This document shows positions 36,688 through 44,517 of a stretch of 64,000 nucleotides of DNA, in pieces. A program made the position numbers and the translations under genes. The notes under the pieces were generated by a model that did no database searches, was not told where the DNA came from, and saw only the letters and a program-made list of their open reading frames with translations. How positions within the stretch are numbered: position 1 is the stretch's first letter; each line of letters begins with the position of its first letter. Source of the DNA: CAMCXT01 sp046302715 (GTDB lineage Bacteria; Bacteroidota; Bacteroidia; M30B66); NCBI GenBank assembly GCA_046302715.1, contig JBKCHQ010000106.1, positions 4,084 through 68,083 on the forward strand. Direction: 5' to 3'.

Positions 36688-37155
36688 TTAAATTTTTATT
36701 ACCAATCGCGTTTCAGAGATCTCTTCCATTGAAAATTTAAGATGCTCGATTGCGTTGGCGGGTGATTTTATTGATTTTTTGTTTGATTTTTTAAATTTAG
36801 GTAAAAGCGTTACTTCCTGATCTGTAGCCGAGGTTAGTACTCCCGAATATTTCAGACCATTGGAAGTTTTAATCTCAACATCTTTACCCAAGTATTTTTG
36901 ATATTGACGCAGAACCTTAAAAGGCTGTTCGATACCGGGCGAACTTACTTCAAGTTCGAAATCTTCAGCTTCGCGATCGAGCGAGTGTTCAATTTTACGA
37001 CTCAGTGCCACACAGTCGCCAATGGCAACGTGCTGATCGTTGCCAATATGAACTAGAATTTTATTCGCAGCACTAACTTTTACCTCAATTAGATAATTAT
37101 CAGTGTCCCGAAGAAAATCTTCCGCCATTTTTTGTATTAACTGCTTGTTAATCAT
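36688..37155 (-). CDS. rimP: Ribosome maturation factor RimP
   Basis: From the ATG at 37155 this protein has 155 residues: an N-terminal alpha/beta domain with YLIEVKVSAANKILVHIGN and the family segment FELEVSSPGIEQPFKVLRQY near 82-101, then a C-terminal SH3-like barrel (KYLGKDVEIKTSNG). It assists 30S maturation. A TTG in frame at 37203 would translate the leader hairpin and is rejected. It heads the rimP-nusA-infB operon. Confidence 0.95.
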   Translation of the reverse strand: MINKQLIQKMAEDFLRDTDNYLIEVKVSAANKILVHIGNDQHVAIGDCVALSRKIEHSLDREAEDFELEVSSPGIEQPFKVLRQYQKYLGKDVEIKTSNGLKYSGVLTSATDQEVTLLPKFKKSNKKSIKSPANAIEHLKFSMEEISETRLVIKI

Positions 37156-37170
37156 GTGTTCAATAAAAAA

Positions 37171-37185
37171 AGGGACCACGTCCCT
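37171..37185 (-). promoter_or_regulatory. Terminator-like hairpin in the rimP leader
   Basis: On the minus strand AGGGAC, a GTG loop and GTCCCT form a perfect 6-bp stem followed by T7 (plus-strand A-run at 37164-37170). It ends 16 bases before the rimP ATG and begins about 10 bases after the expected transcript start. It looks like an attenuator in front of rimP-nusA-infB. Confidence 0.6.
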
Positions 37186-37200
37186 CTTCCAAAACCGCGG

Positions 37201-37230
37201 CAAAGTTAATACAAATTTTTAACGAACAAA
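37201..37230 (-). promoter_or_regulatory. Promoter of rimP-nusA-infB
   Basis: On the minus strand TTTG at 37230-37227, an 18-base spacer and TAACTTTG at 37208-37201 fit the Bacteroidota consensus. The start point would be near 37194, giving a leader of about 39 bases that contains the terminator-like hairpin. Confidence 0.65.
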
Positions 37231-37287
37231 CATAAATAATCTAGTGTTAATGTTGAAGGCGGTAAAAATTAACGATGAAATTCAAAA

Positions 37288-37304
37288 AATGTTAGTCCAA
37301 CATT
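37288..37304. repeat. Perfect palindrome in the exbB promoter region
   Basis: AATGTT at 37288-37293 and AACATT at 37299-37304 flank AGTCC. It covers the place of the -33 element relative to the -7 box at 37320-37327, so it may be an operator of the TonB operon. Confidence 0.45.
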
Positions 37305-37319
37305 CAATTCAAGTTTGTT

Positions 37320-37327
37320 TATATTTG
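37320..37327 (+). promoter_or_regulatory. -7 box of the exbB-tonB operon
   Basis: TATATTTG fully matches TAnnTTTG and ends 49 bases before the ATG at 37377. The -33 region has no TTTG but is occupied by a perfect palindrome. Confidence 0.5.
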
Positions 37328-37376
37328 CCTCCCTTAAAGAACGAAAATTCACAAAACTCAAAACCTCTATTTCCCC

Positions 37377-38192
37377 ATGAGCAACAATTCAAAATCAGCA
37401 TCAAGTGGTCTGGGTAGCATTTTTGCTACTTCGGTAATTCTAATTTCAATCATCGTTTGTTGGATAGTGTTTAAATACATTATGGGCGATGCATCACACT
37501 TTGAAGGTGGGGATGCAGAACTTGGTCACCCCAAGCCCGGAGATATCCTCGGTATTGTTTACAAAGGTGGTTTTATTGTACCTATATTAATGTCGATAGT
37601 GCTTATTATCATCGCTTTTTCGATTGAGCGTTTTATAACCATTCTTAAAGCTAAGGGGCGCGGTCGATTAAATGTGTTTATCCGCAACCTGCAGAACATG
37701 ATCAACAATAATCAGATTGAAACTGCTCTTGAAGAATGCGATAAACAAAAAGGTTCCTTGGCAAACGTAATGAAAGCAGGACTTCAACGTTATCGTATAT
37801 TGCAAAACGACAGCACCATGGATAAGGATCAGAAAGTGGTAGCTATGCAAAAAGAATTGGAAGAGGCAACGGCGCTCGAATTGCCAATGTTGTCCAAAAA
37901 TTTAGTCATCATCTCTACCTGTGCATCCATTGCAACTCTCGTTGGTCTTATTGGAACGGTATTGGGAATGATTAAAGCATTCTCGGCGCTCGCTCAGGCA
38001 GGCGCACCTGATGCAGTTGCTCTGGCAAACGGTATTTCTGAGGCCTTGATCAACACTGCTTTGGGGATTACAGGTTCAACAGTGGCCATCATCATGTATA
38101 ACTATTTCACCACGCAGATAGATGGTTTAACTTATAAAATTGACGAATCCGGTTTTTCGTTGGTACAAACATTTGCTTCACAATCAAAGTAA
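37377..38192 (+). CDS. exbB: MotA/TolQ/ExbB proton channel protein
   Basis: This 271-residue inner-membrane protein has an N-terminal helix (about 10-32), a second (about 60-85) and the two conserved ExbB helices (about 170-195 and 210-240, TLVGLIGTVLGMIKAFSALAQ and ISEALINTALGITGSTVAI). With ExbD it uses proton flow to energise TonB. Many Bacteroidota have this longer ExbB form, with an extra N-terminal helix. The next gene starts 20 bases downstream. Confidence 0.94.
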   Translation: MSNNSKSASSGLGSIFATSVILISIIVCWIVFKYIMGDASHFEGGDAELGHPKPGDILGIVYKGGFIVPILMSIVLIIIAFSIERFITILKAKGRGRLNVFIRNLQNMINNNQIETALEECDKQKGSLANVMKAGLQRYRILQNDSTMDKDQKVVAMQKELEEATALELPMLSKNLVIISTCASIATLVGLIGTVLGMIKAFSALAQAGAPDAVALANGISEALINTALGITGSTVAIIMYNYFTTQIDGLTYKIDESGFSLVQTFASQSK

Positions 38193-38212
38193 GATAAACC
38201 AGATCTGAGGTT

Positions 38213-38830
38213 ATGCCAAAAATAAAAATGCCCAAGAACAGTCCGTCCATCGATATGACACCGATGGTGGACTTGGCGTTCCTGCTGGTGACCTTCTTCA
38301 TGCTAATATCGCAATTTAGAGCCGAAGAGGCTGCGGTAATTGATATCCCCTCGTCTGTTTCAGACCTTAAAATCCCCGAAAAAGAGCTACTCATGATACT
38401 TGTTGATAAGCAAGACCGAGTATTCTTTAATCTTACTGGCCAGGAAGAACGAGTGGAGGTTTTGGAAAAAATGGGCAAGAAGTACGGAATCACATTTGAT
38501 GAAAAGCAAAAGAAGGAGTTTTCAAATATGGCCTCGTTTGGAGTGCCTATGAAACAATTGCCCAGCTATCTAAATGCCAATTCAACCGAACGCAAAAAGC
38601 TCGCAGAAAAGTCGCAAGGAATTCCTTCGGATTCTTTGAAATGTGAGATTTGCGATTGGATTTACTATGCCCGTCGCGCTGCTCCCAAATTCAGGGTGGC
38701 CATTAAAGGCGATCAAATTACGAGCTACCCGGTAGTGCGAAAAGTGATGGATTATTTGCAGGATGATAATATTGGTAAGGTTAACAAATTCAACCTTATA
38801 ACCAATATGGAAACCGGTCCGTCAAATTAA
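38213..38830 (+). CDS. exbD: ExbD-type biopolymer transport protein, first copy
   Basis: This 205-residue protein has a short cytoplasmic start (PKIKMPKNSPSIDMTPMVDL), one membrane helix near 20-40 with the conserved aspartate in MVDLAFLLVTFF, and a periplasmic domain. The periplasmic part is longer than in E. coli ExbD (141 residues) and contains an insertion with CEICDW near 142. It forms the proton channel with ExbB and the second ExbD. Confidence 0.93.
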   Translation: MPKIKMPKNSPSIDMTPMVDLAFLLVTFFMLISQFRAEEAAVIDIPSSVSDLKIPEKELLMILVDKQDRVFFNLTGQEERVEVLEKMGKKYGITFDEKQKKEFSNMASFGVPMKQLPSYLNANSTERKKLAEKSQGIPSDSLKCEICDWIYYARRAAPKFRVAIKGDQITSYPVVRKVMDYLQDDNIGKVNKFNLITNMETGPSN

Positions 38831-38887
38831 TTTTGATTTTTATTGAACCTGATTTAAGGTTTTACATAACAGAAAAAAAACACCAAC

Positions 38888-39559
38888 ATGGCTGAATTAA
38901 ATACCGACGATGGCGGGGGGGGTAAAAAGAAGCACGGGAAACAACGTGCGAAAAAATCATCAACCCGCATTGACATGACTCCAATGGTGGATTTAGGATT
39001 TCTTTTATTGACGTTCTTTATTCTTACCACCACCTTTAATAAACCGCAAGCCATGCAGTTAACCATGCCGAAGAAAATTAAGGATCCTTCGGAATTGGAA
39101 AACAGCAGTAAGGTTGACGACGACCACACGCTTAACATACTTCTTACAAAAGATAATGTGGTGTATTGGTATTTTGGAATTGCCGATGCCAACAAAGGCG
39201 CTTTACCGGCATTAAATAAAGTGTCGTATGGTCCAAATGGATTGCGTAAAGTTTTAATCGAGGAGAACAATAAAAGGCACCGAACTTACGATGAAATAGA
39301 AAAGCTTGAGAAGATGGTAGAAGACGGGAAATTACCTAAAGATTCGTTGAGCAAGAAGAAGACTGCTTTTTTTAATGATCCGAAGAGAAAAACCAGTGTC
39401 TTGACCGTATTGTTAAAACCTGACAAAGACGCTAAGTATAAAAATATTGTGGATGCTTTAGACGAAATGGCTATTTGTAATATAGGTATTTATGCATTGC
39501 TTGAATCAAATCCCATTGAGGACCAAATGATAGCCAATGCCAATACATTCACCAAATAA
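38888..39559 (+). CDS. exbD: ExbD-type biopolymer transport protein, second copy
   Basis: This 223-residue paralogue of the preceding protein has a longer basic N-terminus (GGGGKKKHGKQRAKKSS), the motif IDMTPMVDLGFLLLTFF near 30-47 with the channel aspartate, and a periplasmic domain with a Lys-rich insert near 140-165. Two different ExbD genes in one operon suggest a hetero-oligomeric channel. A poly-G/C tract of seven G at about 38916 lies in the first codons. Confidence 0.92.
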   Translation: MAELNTDDGGGGKKKHGKQRAKKSSTRIDMTPMVDLGFLLLTFFILTTTFNKPQAMQLTMPKKIKDPSELENSSKVDDDHTLNILLTKDNVVYWYFGIADANKGALPALNKVSYGPNGLRKVLIEENNKRHRTYDEIEKLEKMVEDGKLPKDSLSKKKTAFFNDPKRKTSVLTVLLKPDKDAKYKNIVDALDEMAICNIGIYALLESNPIEDQMIANANTFTK

Positions 39560-39571
39560 AAATTAGAAATT

Positions 39572-40369
39572 ATGGCAGAGCAATTAACACTCAAAGACTT
39601 CGATGAGATTGTCTTTGAAAAACGTAACCAAGAGTACGGTGCTTATGAGCTGCGTAAGCGCTACAATAAGCGGATGAATATTGCATTTGCAATATCTTTG
39701 GCTGTCTTTTTATTTGCAGTAAGTTTACCCACAATTCTAGATAAACTCAATGAGTTGACTAAAGAAAATATTAAAGTTCAGGAAGTGGATTTAAAACTGG
39801 CCGATCCGCCACCATTGGATAAAGACGAGCCACCACCACCACCACCACCACCAGAGCCGCCGCCACCGGTTCAGGAAACCATAAAGTTTACACCACCGGT
39901 AATTGTAGAAGAGGTGAAGGAGGAGGATATACCGCCCCCGCAAGAGGTTGCTAATGAAACTACGGTTGATGTAAAAACCCAAGAAGGCACAACGGATTTG
40001 GAAGTTTTGCCTGATGAAGGAGGCGGTGAGGATGAAGCCGGTTTGGGCGAACAGGAAATCTTTACTGTTGTAGAAAAGATGCCAGAGTTTGAAGGGGGTG
40101 AAGAGAAGTTGAGGGAATTCTTGTCTAAGAACATTAAGTATCCTTCGATGGCCCGTGAAAATGGAATTTCAGGTACGGTTTATATAACATTCGTTGTTGA
40201 AGGCGATGGTAAGATTACCGATGTTAAGTCGCTTCGTGGCTTGGGAGGTGGACTTACCGAGGAAGCTATCAGAGTGGTACGAATGATGCCTAATTGGACG
40301 GCAGGTAGGCAAAATGGCAAGCCTGTGCGTGTTCAGTTTACTTTACCGGTAAAATTCACCCTGCGTTAA
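39572..40369 (+). CDS. tonB: TonB energy-transducing protein
   Basis: This 265-residue protein has one N-terminal helix (about 32-50, after KRNQEYGAYELRKRY), a proline/glutamate-rich periplasm-spanning part with a run of eight prolines near 87-94, and a C-terminal TonB domain (about 185-264, KYPSMARENGISGTVYITF). It moves energy from ExbB/ExbD to outer-membrane receptors. The N-terminal sequence before the helix is usual for Bacteroidota TonB. Gap to the second exbD is 12 bases. Confidence 0.95.
   Translation: MAEQLTLKDFDEIVFEKRNQEYGAYELRKRYNKRMNIAFAISLAVFLFAVSLPTILDKLNELTKENIKVQEVDLKLADPPPLDKDEPPPPPPPPEPPPPVQETIKFTPPVIVEEVKEEDIPPPQEVANETTVDVKTQEGTTDLEVLPDEGGGEDEAGLGEQEIFTVVEKMPEFEGGEEKLREFLSKNIKYPSMARENGISGTVYITFVVEGDGKITDVKSLRGLGGGLTEEAIRVVRMMPNWTAGRQNGKPVRVQFTLPVKFTLR
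39830..39853 (+). repeat. (CCA)8 trinucleotide repeat inside tonB
   Basis: Eight perfect CCA codons encode the proline run of TonB, followed by GAG and more proline codons. Replication slippage would change the length of the spacer in steps of one proline without shifting the frame. Confidence 0.9.
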
Positions 40370-40382
40370 TTTTACCAGTGTT

Positions 40383-40586
40383 GTGCTAAAGCGAATTTTA
40401 ATTGCGCTAAACCTCTTGATGATAAGTCTGTATTTCGTCATAGGTTTAGCGCTTTTTTTGTCAGACTTTGGCATGCACCTAATCAGTGGAACACAACGTT
40501 ATATTTTGGCTTCTTTAATCTGTTGCTACGGTATATTCAGAGTGTTTAAATTCATAAAAGGGCTTAAAGCCGATGATGTTGAATAA
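40383..40586 (+). CDS. Small two-helix membrane protein of the TonB operon
   Basis: This 67-residue protein begins at a GTG (40383) 13 bases after tonB. It has two membrane segments (about 5-28 and 38-56) and a charged C-terminus (KFIKGLKADDVE). It ends two bases before the next gene. Small proteins of this kind recur at this place in Flavobacterial TonB operons as I recall. Function unknown. Confidence 0.7.
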   Translation: MLKRILIALNLLMISLYFVIGLALFLSDFGMHLISGTQRYILASLICCYGIFRVFKFIKGLKADDVE

Positions 40587-40588
40587 TT

Positions 40589-41521
40589 ATGTTTCGTAAT
40601 GTTTCAATTATAAGTATTGCGCTGTTTTTGTACGGTTGTGGAACGGAAAGCCGGAAAATTGACGAAACTACCACACGCGGTAACATTTCTGTTGCGGTGG
40701 ATGCCTCCTATCAAAAATTAGTAGATGCTGAGCTGTTTGTATTTAAATCTTTGTATAAGTATGCGCAGGTAAAACCCGTTTATACCTCCGAAGGACGTGC
40801 ACTCGAATTGTTGAAAAACGATAGTGTTCGATTTGTGATCATGAGCAGAAAGTTAAATGAGCAGGAAAAAGTTTTTTTTAAGGAAAAAAGCAGAATCCCG
40901 AAAGAAACGCTTGTTGCCTTTGATGGTGTGGCATTTATATGCAATAAGAAAAACACCGATACTACGCTAAGTTATACAGAGATTAAAAATCTTTTTTCAG
41001 GAAAAATAAAACGTTGGAATGAGCTTGGCAGTGGTAGCAACGATTCGGTACTCTTGGTATTTGATTCGCATAAAAGCGGTAATGCACGGTATTTAAAAGA
41101 TTATTTCAAATTAAATGAGTTCCCCGCCAATTGTTTCGCCGCCGATGACAATGCGCAGGTAATTAAATATGTAGAAGAGCATCCTGCCGCTATCGGAATA
41201 TTAAGTTCGGGCCTCATTGCGGATATGGACGATTCGTTATCGCAGCAATTTTTAGATAAAGTAAAAGTTATGGGGGTATCTTCTAAAGATGATCCTGAAG
41301 GCTTGAAAGGATTTATTCAACCTTATCAAGAATATATAGGGGATGGATCGTATCCCTTTAAACGTGAAATTTATATCGTAAACTGCGAAATTGGTACACG
41401 TCTTGGTACGGGGTTCGCGTCGTTTATCGCAAGTGATAAAGGACAGCGTATCATCTTAAAATCGGGCTTGCTTCCCGCAGTAACTCCGGTTCGATTTATT
41501 GAAGTTTCAAATGAATTTTAA
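40589..41521 (+). CDS. PstS-like substrate-binding lipoprotein
   Basis: This 310-residue protein has a lipoprotein signal (IISIALFLYGC, cysteine near 16) and a PBP-like domain of the PstS type: RGNISVAVDASYQKLVDAE, FVIMSRKLNEQEK, the serine/threonine loop DSHKSGNARYLKDYF near 168, and AAIGILSSG. It has no ABC transporter beside it; in this operon type it may bind phosphate or act as a regulator of energised uptake, but that is not known. The distance to the 67-residue gene is two bases. Confidence 0.87.
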   Translation: MFRNVSIISIALFLYGCGTESRKIDETTTRGNISVAVDASYQKLVDAELFVFKSLYKYAQVKPVYTSEGRALELLKNDSVRFVIMSRKLNEQEKVFFKEKSRIPKETLVAFDGVAFICNKKNTDTTLSYTEIKNLFSGKIKRWNELGSGSNDSVLLVFDSHKSGNARYLKDYFKLNEFPANCFAADDNAQVIKYVEEHPAAIGILSSGLIADMDDSLSQQFLDKVKVMGVSSKDDPEGLKGFIQPYQEYIGDGSYPFKREIYIVNCEIGTRLGTGFASFIASDKGQRIILKSGLLPAVTPVRFIEVSNEF

Positions 41522-41531
41522 AATACAAAGT

Positions 41532-43133
41532 ATGAGAAGTTTGATTTTTTCTTCGGTTTTATTGTTTTTATTAAATGTTGATGTCAACGGACAGAGTCTG
41601 GATGATGCAAAAAAGCTAACCCTTAATGAGCAGTACGAATCGGCCTCTTCGATGTTTTTGCGACTTGTAGCGAAATTTCCTATGAAAGGTGATTATTGGT
41701 ATTATTTTGGCGAAAATTTATTGAAGGCAGAAAATACCGATTCGGCAGAAACGCTTTTTTCAAGCGGTATTCAAAACGAGCCTTCGAATCCGCTAAACTT
41801 TGTTGGTTTGGGTAAAGTTTACAAAACAAATGGACGAATGGAAGAAGCCGATGCCGCATTTAAAAAAGCATTGGATTTGGGAAATGCTAAAAATGCCGAA
41901 GTATTTATTAGAATTTCTGATGCAAACATCAGCATCACGCCTAAAAACTTGTCTAAGGCATTTGAATATTTGCAGTTGGCCGAGAAGCTTCAACCTAAAA
42001 ATCCGGAAGTATATATTTTGCAAGGAGATGCTTTTCTAGAAAATAATAATGGAACCGAAGCCGTTAAGTTTTATGAGAAGGCGAAGAAACTCGAGCCCAA
42101 TTCACCTACTGCAACATTAAGATTGGGCCAGTTGTGGGTTCGAGCTAGAAACTACCAAGGCAAAGATGGTGAAAAAGGCGCCTTGGAATATTATAATGAG
42201 GCGATTGATGCAAGTCCCGAATTTGCACCTGCTTACCGCGAACTAGGAGATCTCTTTGCGCTTGCTCAGCGTTATGATGATGCAAAGGCAAACTATGAAA
42301 AATATTTGCAGCTTTCGAAGGGTAATATTGTTGCTAAAAGAAGGTATGCAGCGTTTAAGTATAAAACTAACGATTTTAGAGGTGCTTTGGAAGAGCTCGA
42401 TAAAATCGCAGTTGAAGATGCAGGCTATAATATTAATAACCGTTTGGCGGCATACTGTTACTACGAAATTAAAGAGTACACCAAAGGCCTGGAGGCGATG
42501 GAGCGTTTTATTGCCCTTCAGCCCGAGAATAAATTACTCCCCAAAGATTTTGAGTATTACGGTAAGCTACTTTCCGAAAACGGGAAAGATTCTTTGGCTA
42601 TAATTAAACTTCGCCAAGCCATTGAATTGGATAATGCCAATACCGATTTGTATGCAAATATTGGTGCCATTTACTACAAGCAAAAGAACTATGCAATGGC
42701 GGCTGAAATGTACGAGGCTAAAATTCGCGAAAGCAAACCCGCTCCTAACGATTATTTTAGATTGGGGCAAGCTTACTTTCAACTCAAACGATATGGTGAG
42801 GCCGACTCAGTATTTATTAAAGTAACTGAAGCGCAGCCCAAGATGGTGACCGGCTATTCATGGCGTGCTAAGGCCAATTCTAATCTCGATCCTGACTCAA
42901 AACTCGGATTGGCCAAACCATTTTACGAAAAAGTAATCGAATTGTGTGAGGCCGATGAAGCCACCAAAACCAAATACAAGAAAGATTTGCTTGATGCATA
43001 TAAGTATCAGGGGGCATATTACTTTTTAGTAAACAATGATAAGGCAACCTCCATTTCGTGGTGGGAAAAAGTTCTGACGTTGGCTCCCGAGGATGAACAG
43101 GCGAAAAAGGTACTTGCTGATTTGAGAAAGTAA
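41532..43133 (+). CDS. Secreted TPR-repeat protein of the TonB operon
   Basis: From the ATG at 41532 it has 533 residues with a signal peptide (LIFSSVLLFLLNVDVNGQ). The rest is an all-helical array of about 12 TPR repeats (for example GRMEEADAAFKKALDLGN, ETYKGL-like repeats, and GNGTEAVKFYEKAKKLEPNS-like units). An upstream in-frame start at 41499 overlaps the PstS-like gene and lacks a good signal start. It is last in the TonB operon and should be in the periplasm, a scaffold for protein contacts. Confidence 0.88.
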   Translation: MRSLIFSSVLLFLLNVDVNGQSLDDAKKLTLNEQYESASSMFLRLVAKFPMKGDYWYYFGENLLKAENTDSAETLFSSGIQNEPSNPLNFVGLGKVYKTNGRMEEADAAFKKALDLGNAKNAEVFIRISDANISITPKNLSKAFEYLQLAEKLQPKNPEVYILQGDAFLENNNGTEAVKFYEKAKKLEPNSPTATLRLGQLWVRARNYQGKDGEKGALEYYNEAIDASPEFAPAYRELGDLFALAQRYDDAKANYEKYLQLSKGNIVAKRRYAAFKYKTNDFRGALEELDKIAVEDAGYNINNRLAAYCYYEIKEYTKGLEAMERFIALQPENKLLPKDFEYYGKLLSENGKDSLAIIKLRQAIELDNANTDLYANIGAIYYKQKNYAMAAEMYEAKIRESKPAPNDYFRLGQAYFQLKRYGEADSVFIKVTEAQPKMVTGYSWRAKANSNLDPDSKLGLAKPFYEKVIELCEADEATKTKYKKDLLDAYKYQGAYYFLVNNDKATSISWWEKVLTLAPEDEQAKKVLADLRK

Positions 43134-43189
43134 CTGAACGAGATTATTCAAATACAGCATAATAAATTGAAACAAAAGCAAATTATTTG

Positions 43190-43220
43190 TTTGTATTTAA
43201 AATGCTTTGTGCTATATTTG
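43190..43220 (+). promoter_or_regulatory. Promoter of rpsU
   Basis: TTTG at 43190-43193, exactly 19 bases, then TATATTTG at 43213-43220. The start point would be near 43227, 27 bases before the ATG. This is the best match to the consensus in the window. Confidence 0.75.
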
Positions 43221-43253
43221 CAGCCCTCAAAAACATAAAAACATCGTTTAAAA

Positions 43254-43445
43254 ATGCTAATTATTCCAGTTAAAGAAGGCGAATCGATCGAGAAAGCGTT
43301 AAAGAAATTCAAGCGTAAGGTTGAAAAAACTGGCCTTATTAAAGAGTTGCGTGAGCGCCAAAAATTCACCAAACCTTCTGTTGAACGCCGCGAAGAAATT
43401 AAACGTGCGGTGTACTCTAATAAATTTCGCAATCCTCAGGATTAA
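43254..43445 (+). CDS. rpsU: 30S ribosomal protein S21
   Basis: This 63-residue protein starts LIIPVKEGESIEKALKKFKR, with the S21 signature (IEKALKKFKRKVEKTG) and a basic C-terminus (RREEIKRAVYSNKFR). It is small-subunit protein bS21, affecting start-site selection in Bacteroidota, where the anti-Shine-Dalgarno is sequestered with bS21, bS18 and bS6 (established in Flavobacterium johnsoniae). It has its own promoter and terminator. Confidence 0.97.
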   Translation: MLIIPVKEGESIEKALKKFKRKVEKTGLIKELRERQKFTKPSVERREEIKRAVYSNKFRNPQD

Positions 43446-43467
43446 TTTCCTTTTTGATACCAGAATT

Positions 43468-43494
43468 AAGCCATTCTCTCGAATGGCTTTTTTG
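43468..43494 (+). terminator. Terminator after rpsU
   Basis: AAGCCATTC at 43468-43476 and GAATGGCTT at 43481-43489 form a 9-bp stem with a TCTC loop, followed by a T-run. It is 23 bases after the rpsU stop. Confidence 0.88.
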
Positions 43495-43638
43495 TTTTAA
43501 GCCGGTCCCTTGGTTTAAGCTTAACTCAACGCTGTGGGAATTTTATTTTTCTATCTAGTCCATTAATCAAAACATACACGTTTATAATTTTTAAAACGTT
43601 AGTCAAAAGGCAAGGTGTCTATTCATAATTTTATAGGT

Positions 43639-44517
43639 ATGATCGAGACGTTTTTGGATTATCTGCGCTATGAACGAAGATTTTCGAACCATACAGTTAT
43701 CGCATATCGAAACGACTTAACTCAGTTGCAGCAATTTGTCCAATCCGATAGCCCCGAATCGGAATTGACCTCATTAACGGCGCCCGAAATTAGAGTGTGG
43801 CTTGTGAAACTCATGGAAGACGGGCTGGATGCACGAAGTGTTAACCGAAAAATTACCGCACTTAAAACGTTCTACAAGTTTGCATTAAAAAGCCATTGGA
43901 TTCAGATAAATCCGATGTTAAAAGTGGTTTCGCCAAAAGTCTCTAAAAAATTGCCGGTATATGTAGAAGCTGAGCGTCTTGATTTATTGCTGGATAAGGT
44001 GGAGTTTCCGCACAATTTTGAAGGAGGTAGAGATCATCTCATTCTTGAATTATTATATGGTACCGGAATGCGTCGCGCCGAATTGCTGGATTTGAAGATT
44101 GATGATATTGACTTTCGCTTAGGGCAAATTAAAGTGACGGGTAAGCGAAATAAACAACGTATTATTCCTTTGTTCGATGCCTTATCCGATGCTTTAAGCA
44201 AGTATTTAGAAATAAGGCGAACGTTGGTTTCTAATCATGATTTTCTTCTATGTGATGAAAAAGGTGAACGTTTGTACCCCGAAAAAATTTATCGCATCGT
44301 AAAAAAGTATCTCAGTTTGGTGAGCACGCAAACCAAACGAAGTCCACACACCCTTCGGCATAGTTTTGCTACGGAGATGTTGAACAAAGGAGCCGACTTA
44401 AATTCGATCAAGGAAATACTCGGTCATGCAAACCTTAGCGCAACTCAGGTTTACACGCATAATTCAATCGAAAAACTGAGAGCTATTTACAAAAAAGCAC
44501 ATCCACGCGGTGATTAG
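43639..44517 (+). CDS. Tyrosine recombinase, XerC/XerD type
   Basis: From the ATG at 43639 this protein has 292 residues. It has the SAM-like N-terminal domain (ETFLDYLRYERRFSNHT, IRVWLVKLMEDGLDARSVNRK) and the catalytic domain with RRAELLDL near 151, HTLRHSFAT near 239-247 (H-x-x-R), GHANLSATQVYTH near 266-278 with the nucleophile tyrosine. XerC and XerD together resolve chromosome dimers at dif. In Flavobacteria this gene commonly follows rpsU. Its length and intact R, H, R, H, Y residues show a housekeeping enzyme, not an integron or transposon recombinase. XerC or XerD cannot be told apart here. Confidence 0.92.
   Translation: MIETFLDYLRYERRFSNHTVIAYRNDLTQLQQFVQSDSPESELTSLTAPEIRVWLVKLMEDGLDARSVNRKITALKTFYKFALKSHWIQINPMLKVVSPKVSKKLPVYVEAERLDLLLDKVEFPHNFEGGRDHLILELLYGTGMRRAELLDLKIDDIDFRLGQIKVTGKRNKQRIIPLFDALSDALSKYLEIRRTLVSNHDFLLCDEKGERLYPEKIYRIVKKYLSLVSTQTKRSPHTLRHSFATEMLNKGADLNSIKEILGHANLSATQVYTHNSIEKLRAIYKKAHPRGD

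Noticed and set aside
37156..37203. TTG start that extends RimP by 16 residues
   Set aside because: It would translate the leader hairpin; the expected transcript start is near 37194, inside this extension.
39791..39982. Tryptophan-rich minus-strand frame
   Set aside because: It is the reverse of the proline codons of TonB.
43639..44517. Mobile-element integrase
   Set aside because: Length, intact catalytic residues and position after rpsU fit a housekeeping XerC/D; no att repeats or cargo genes are nearby.
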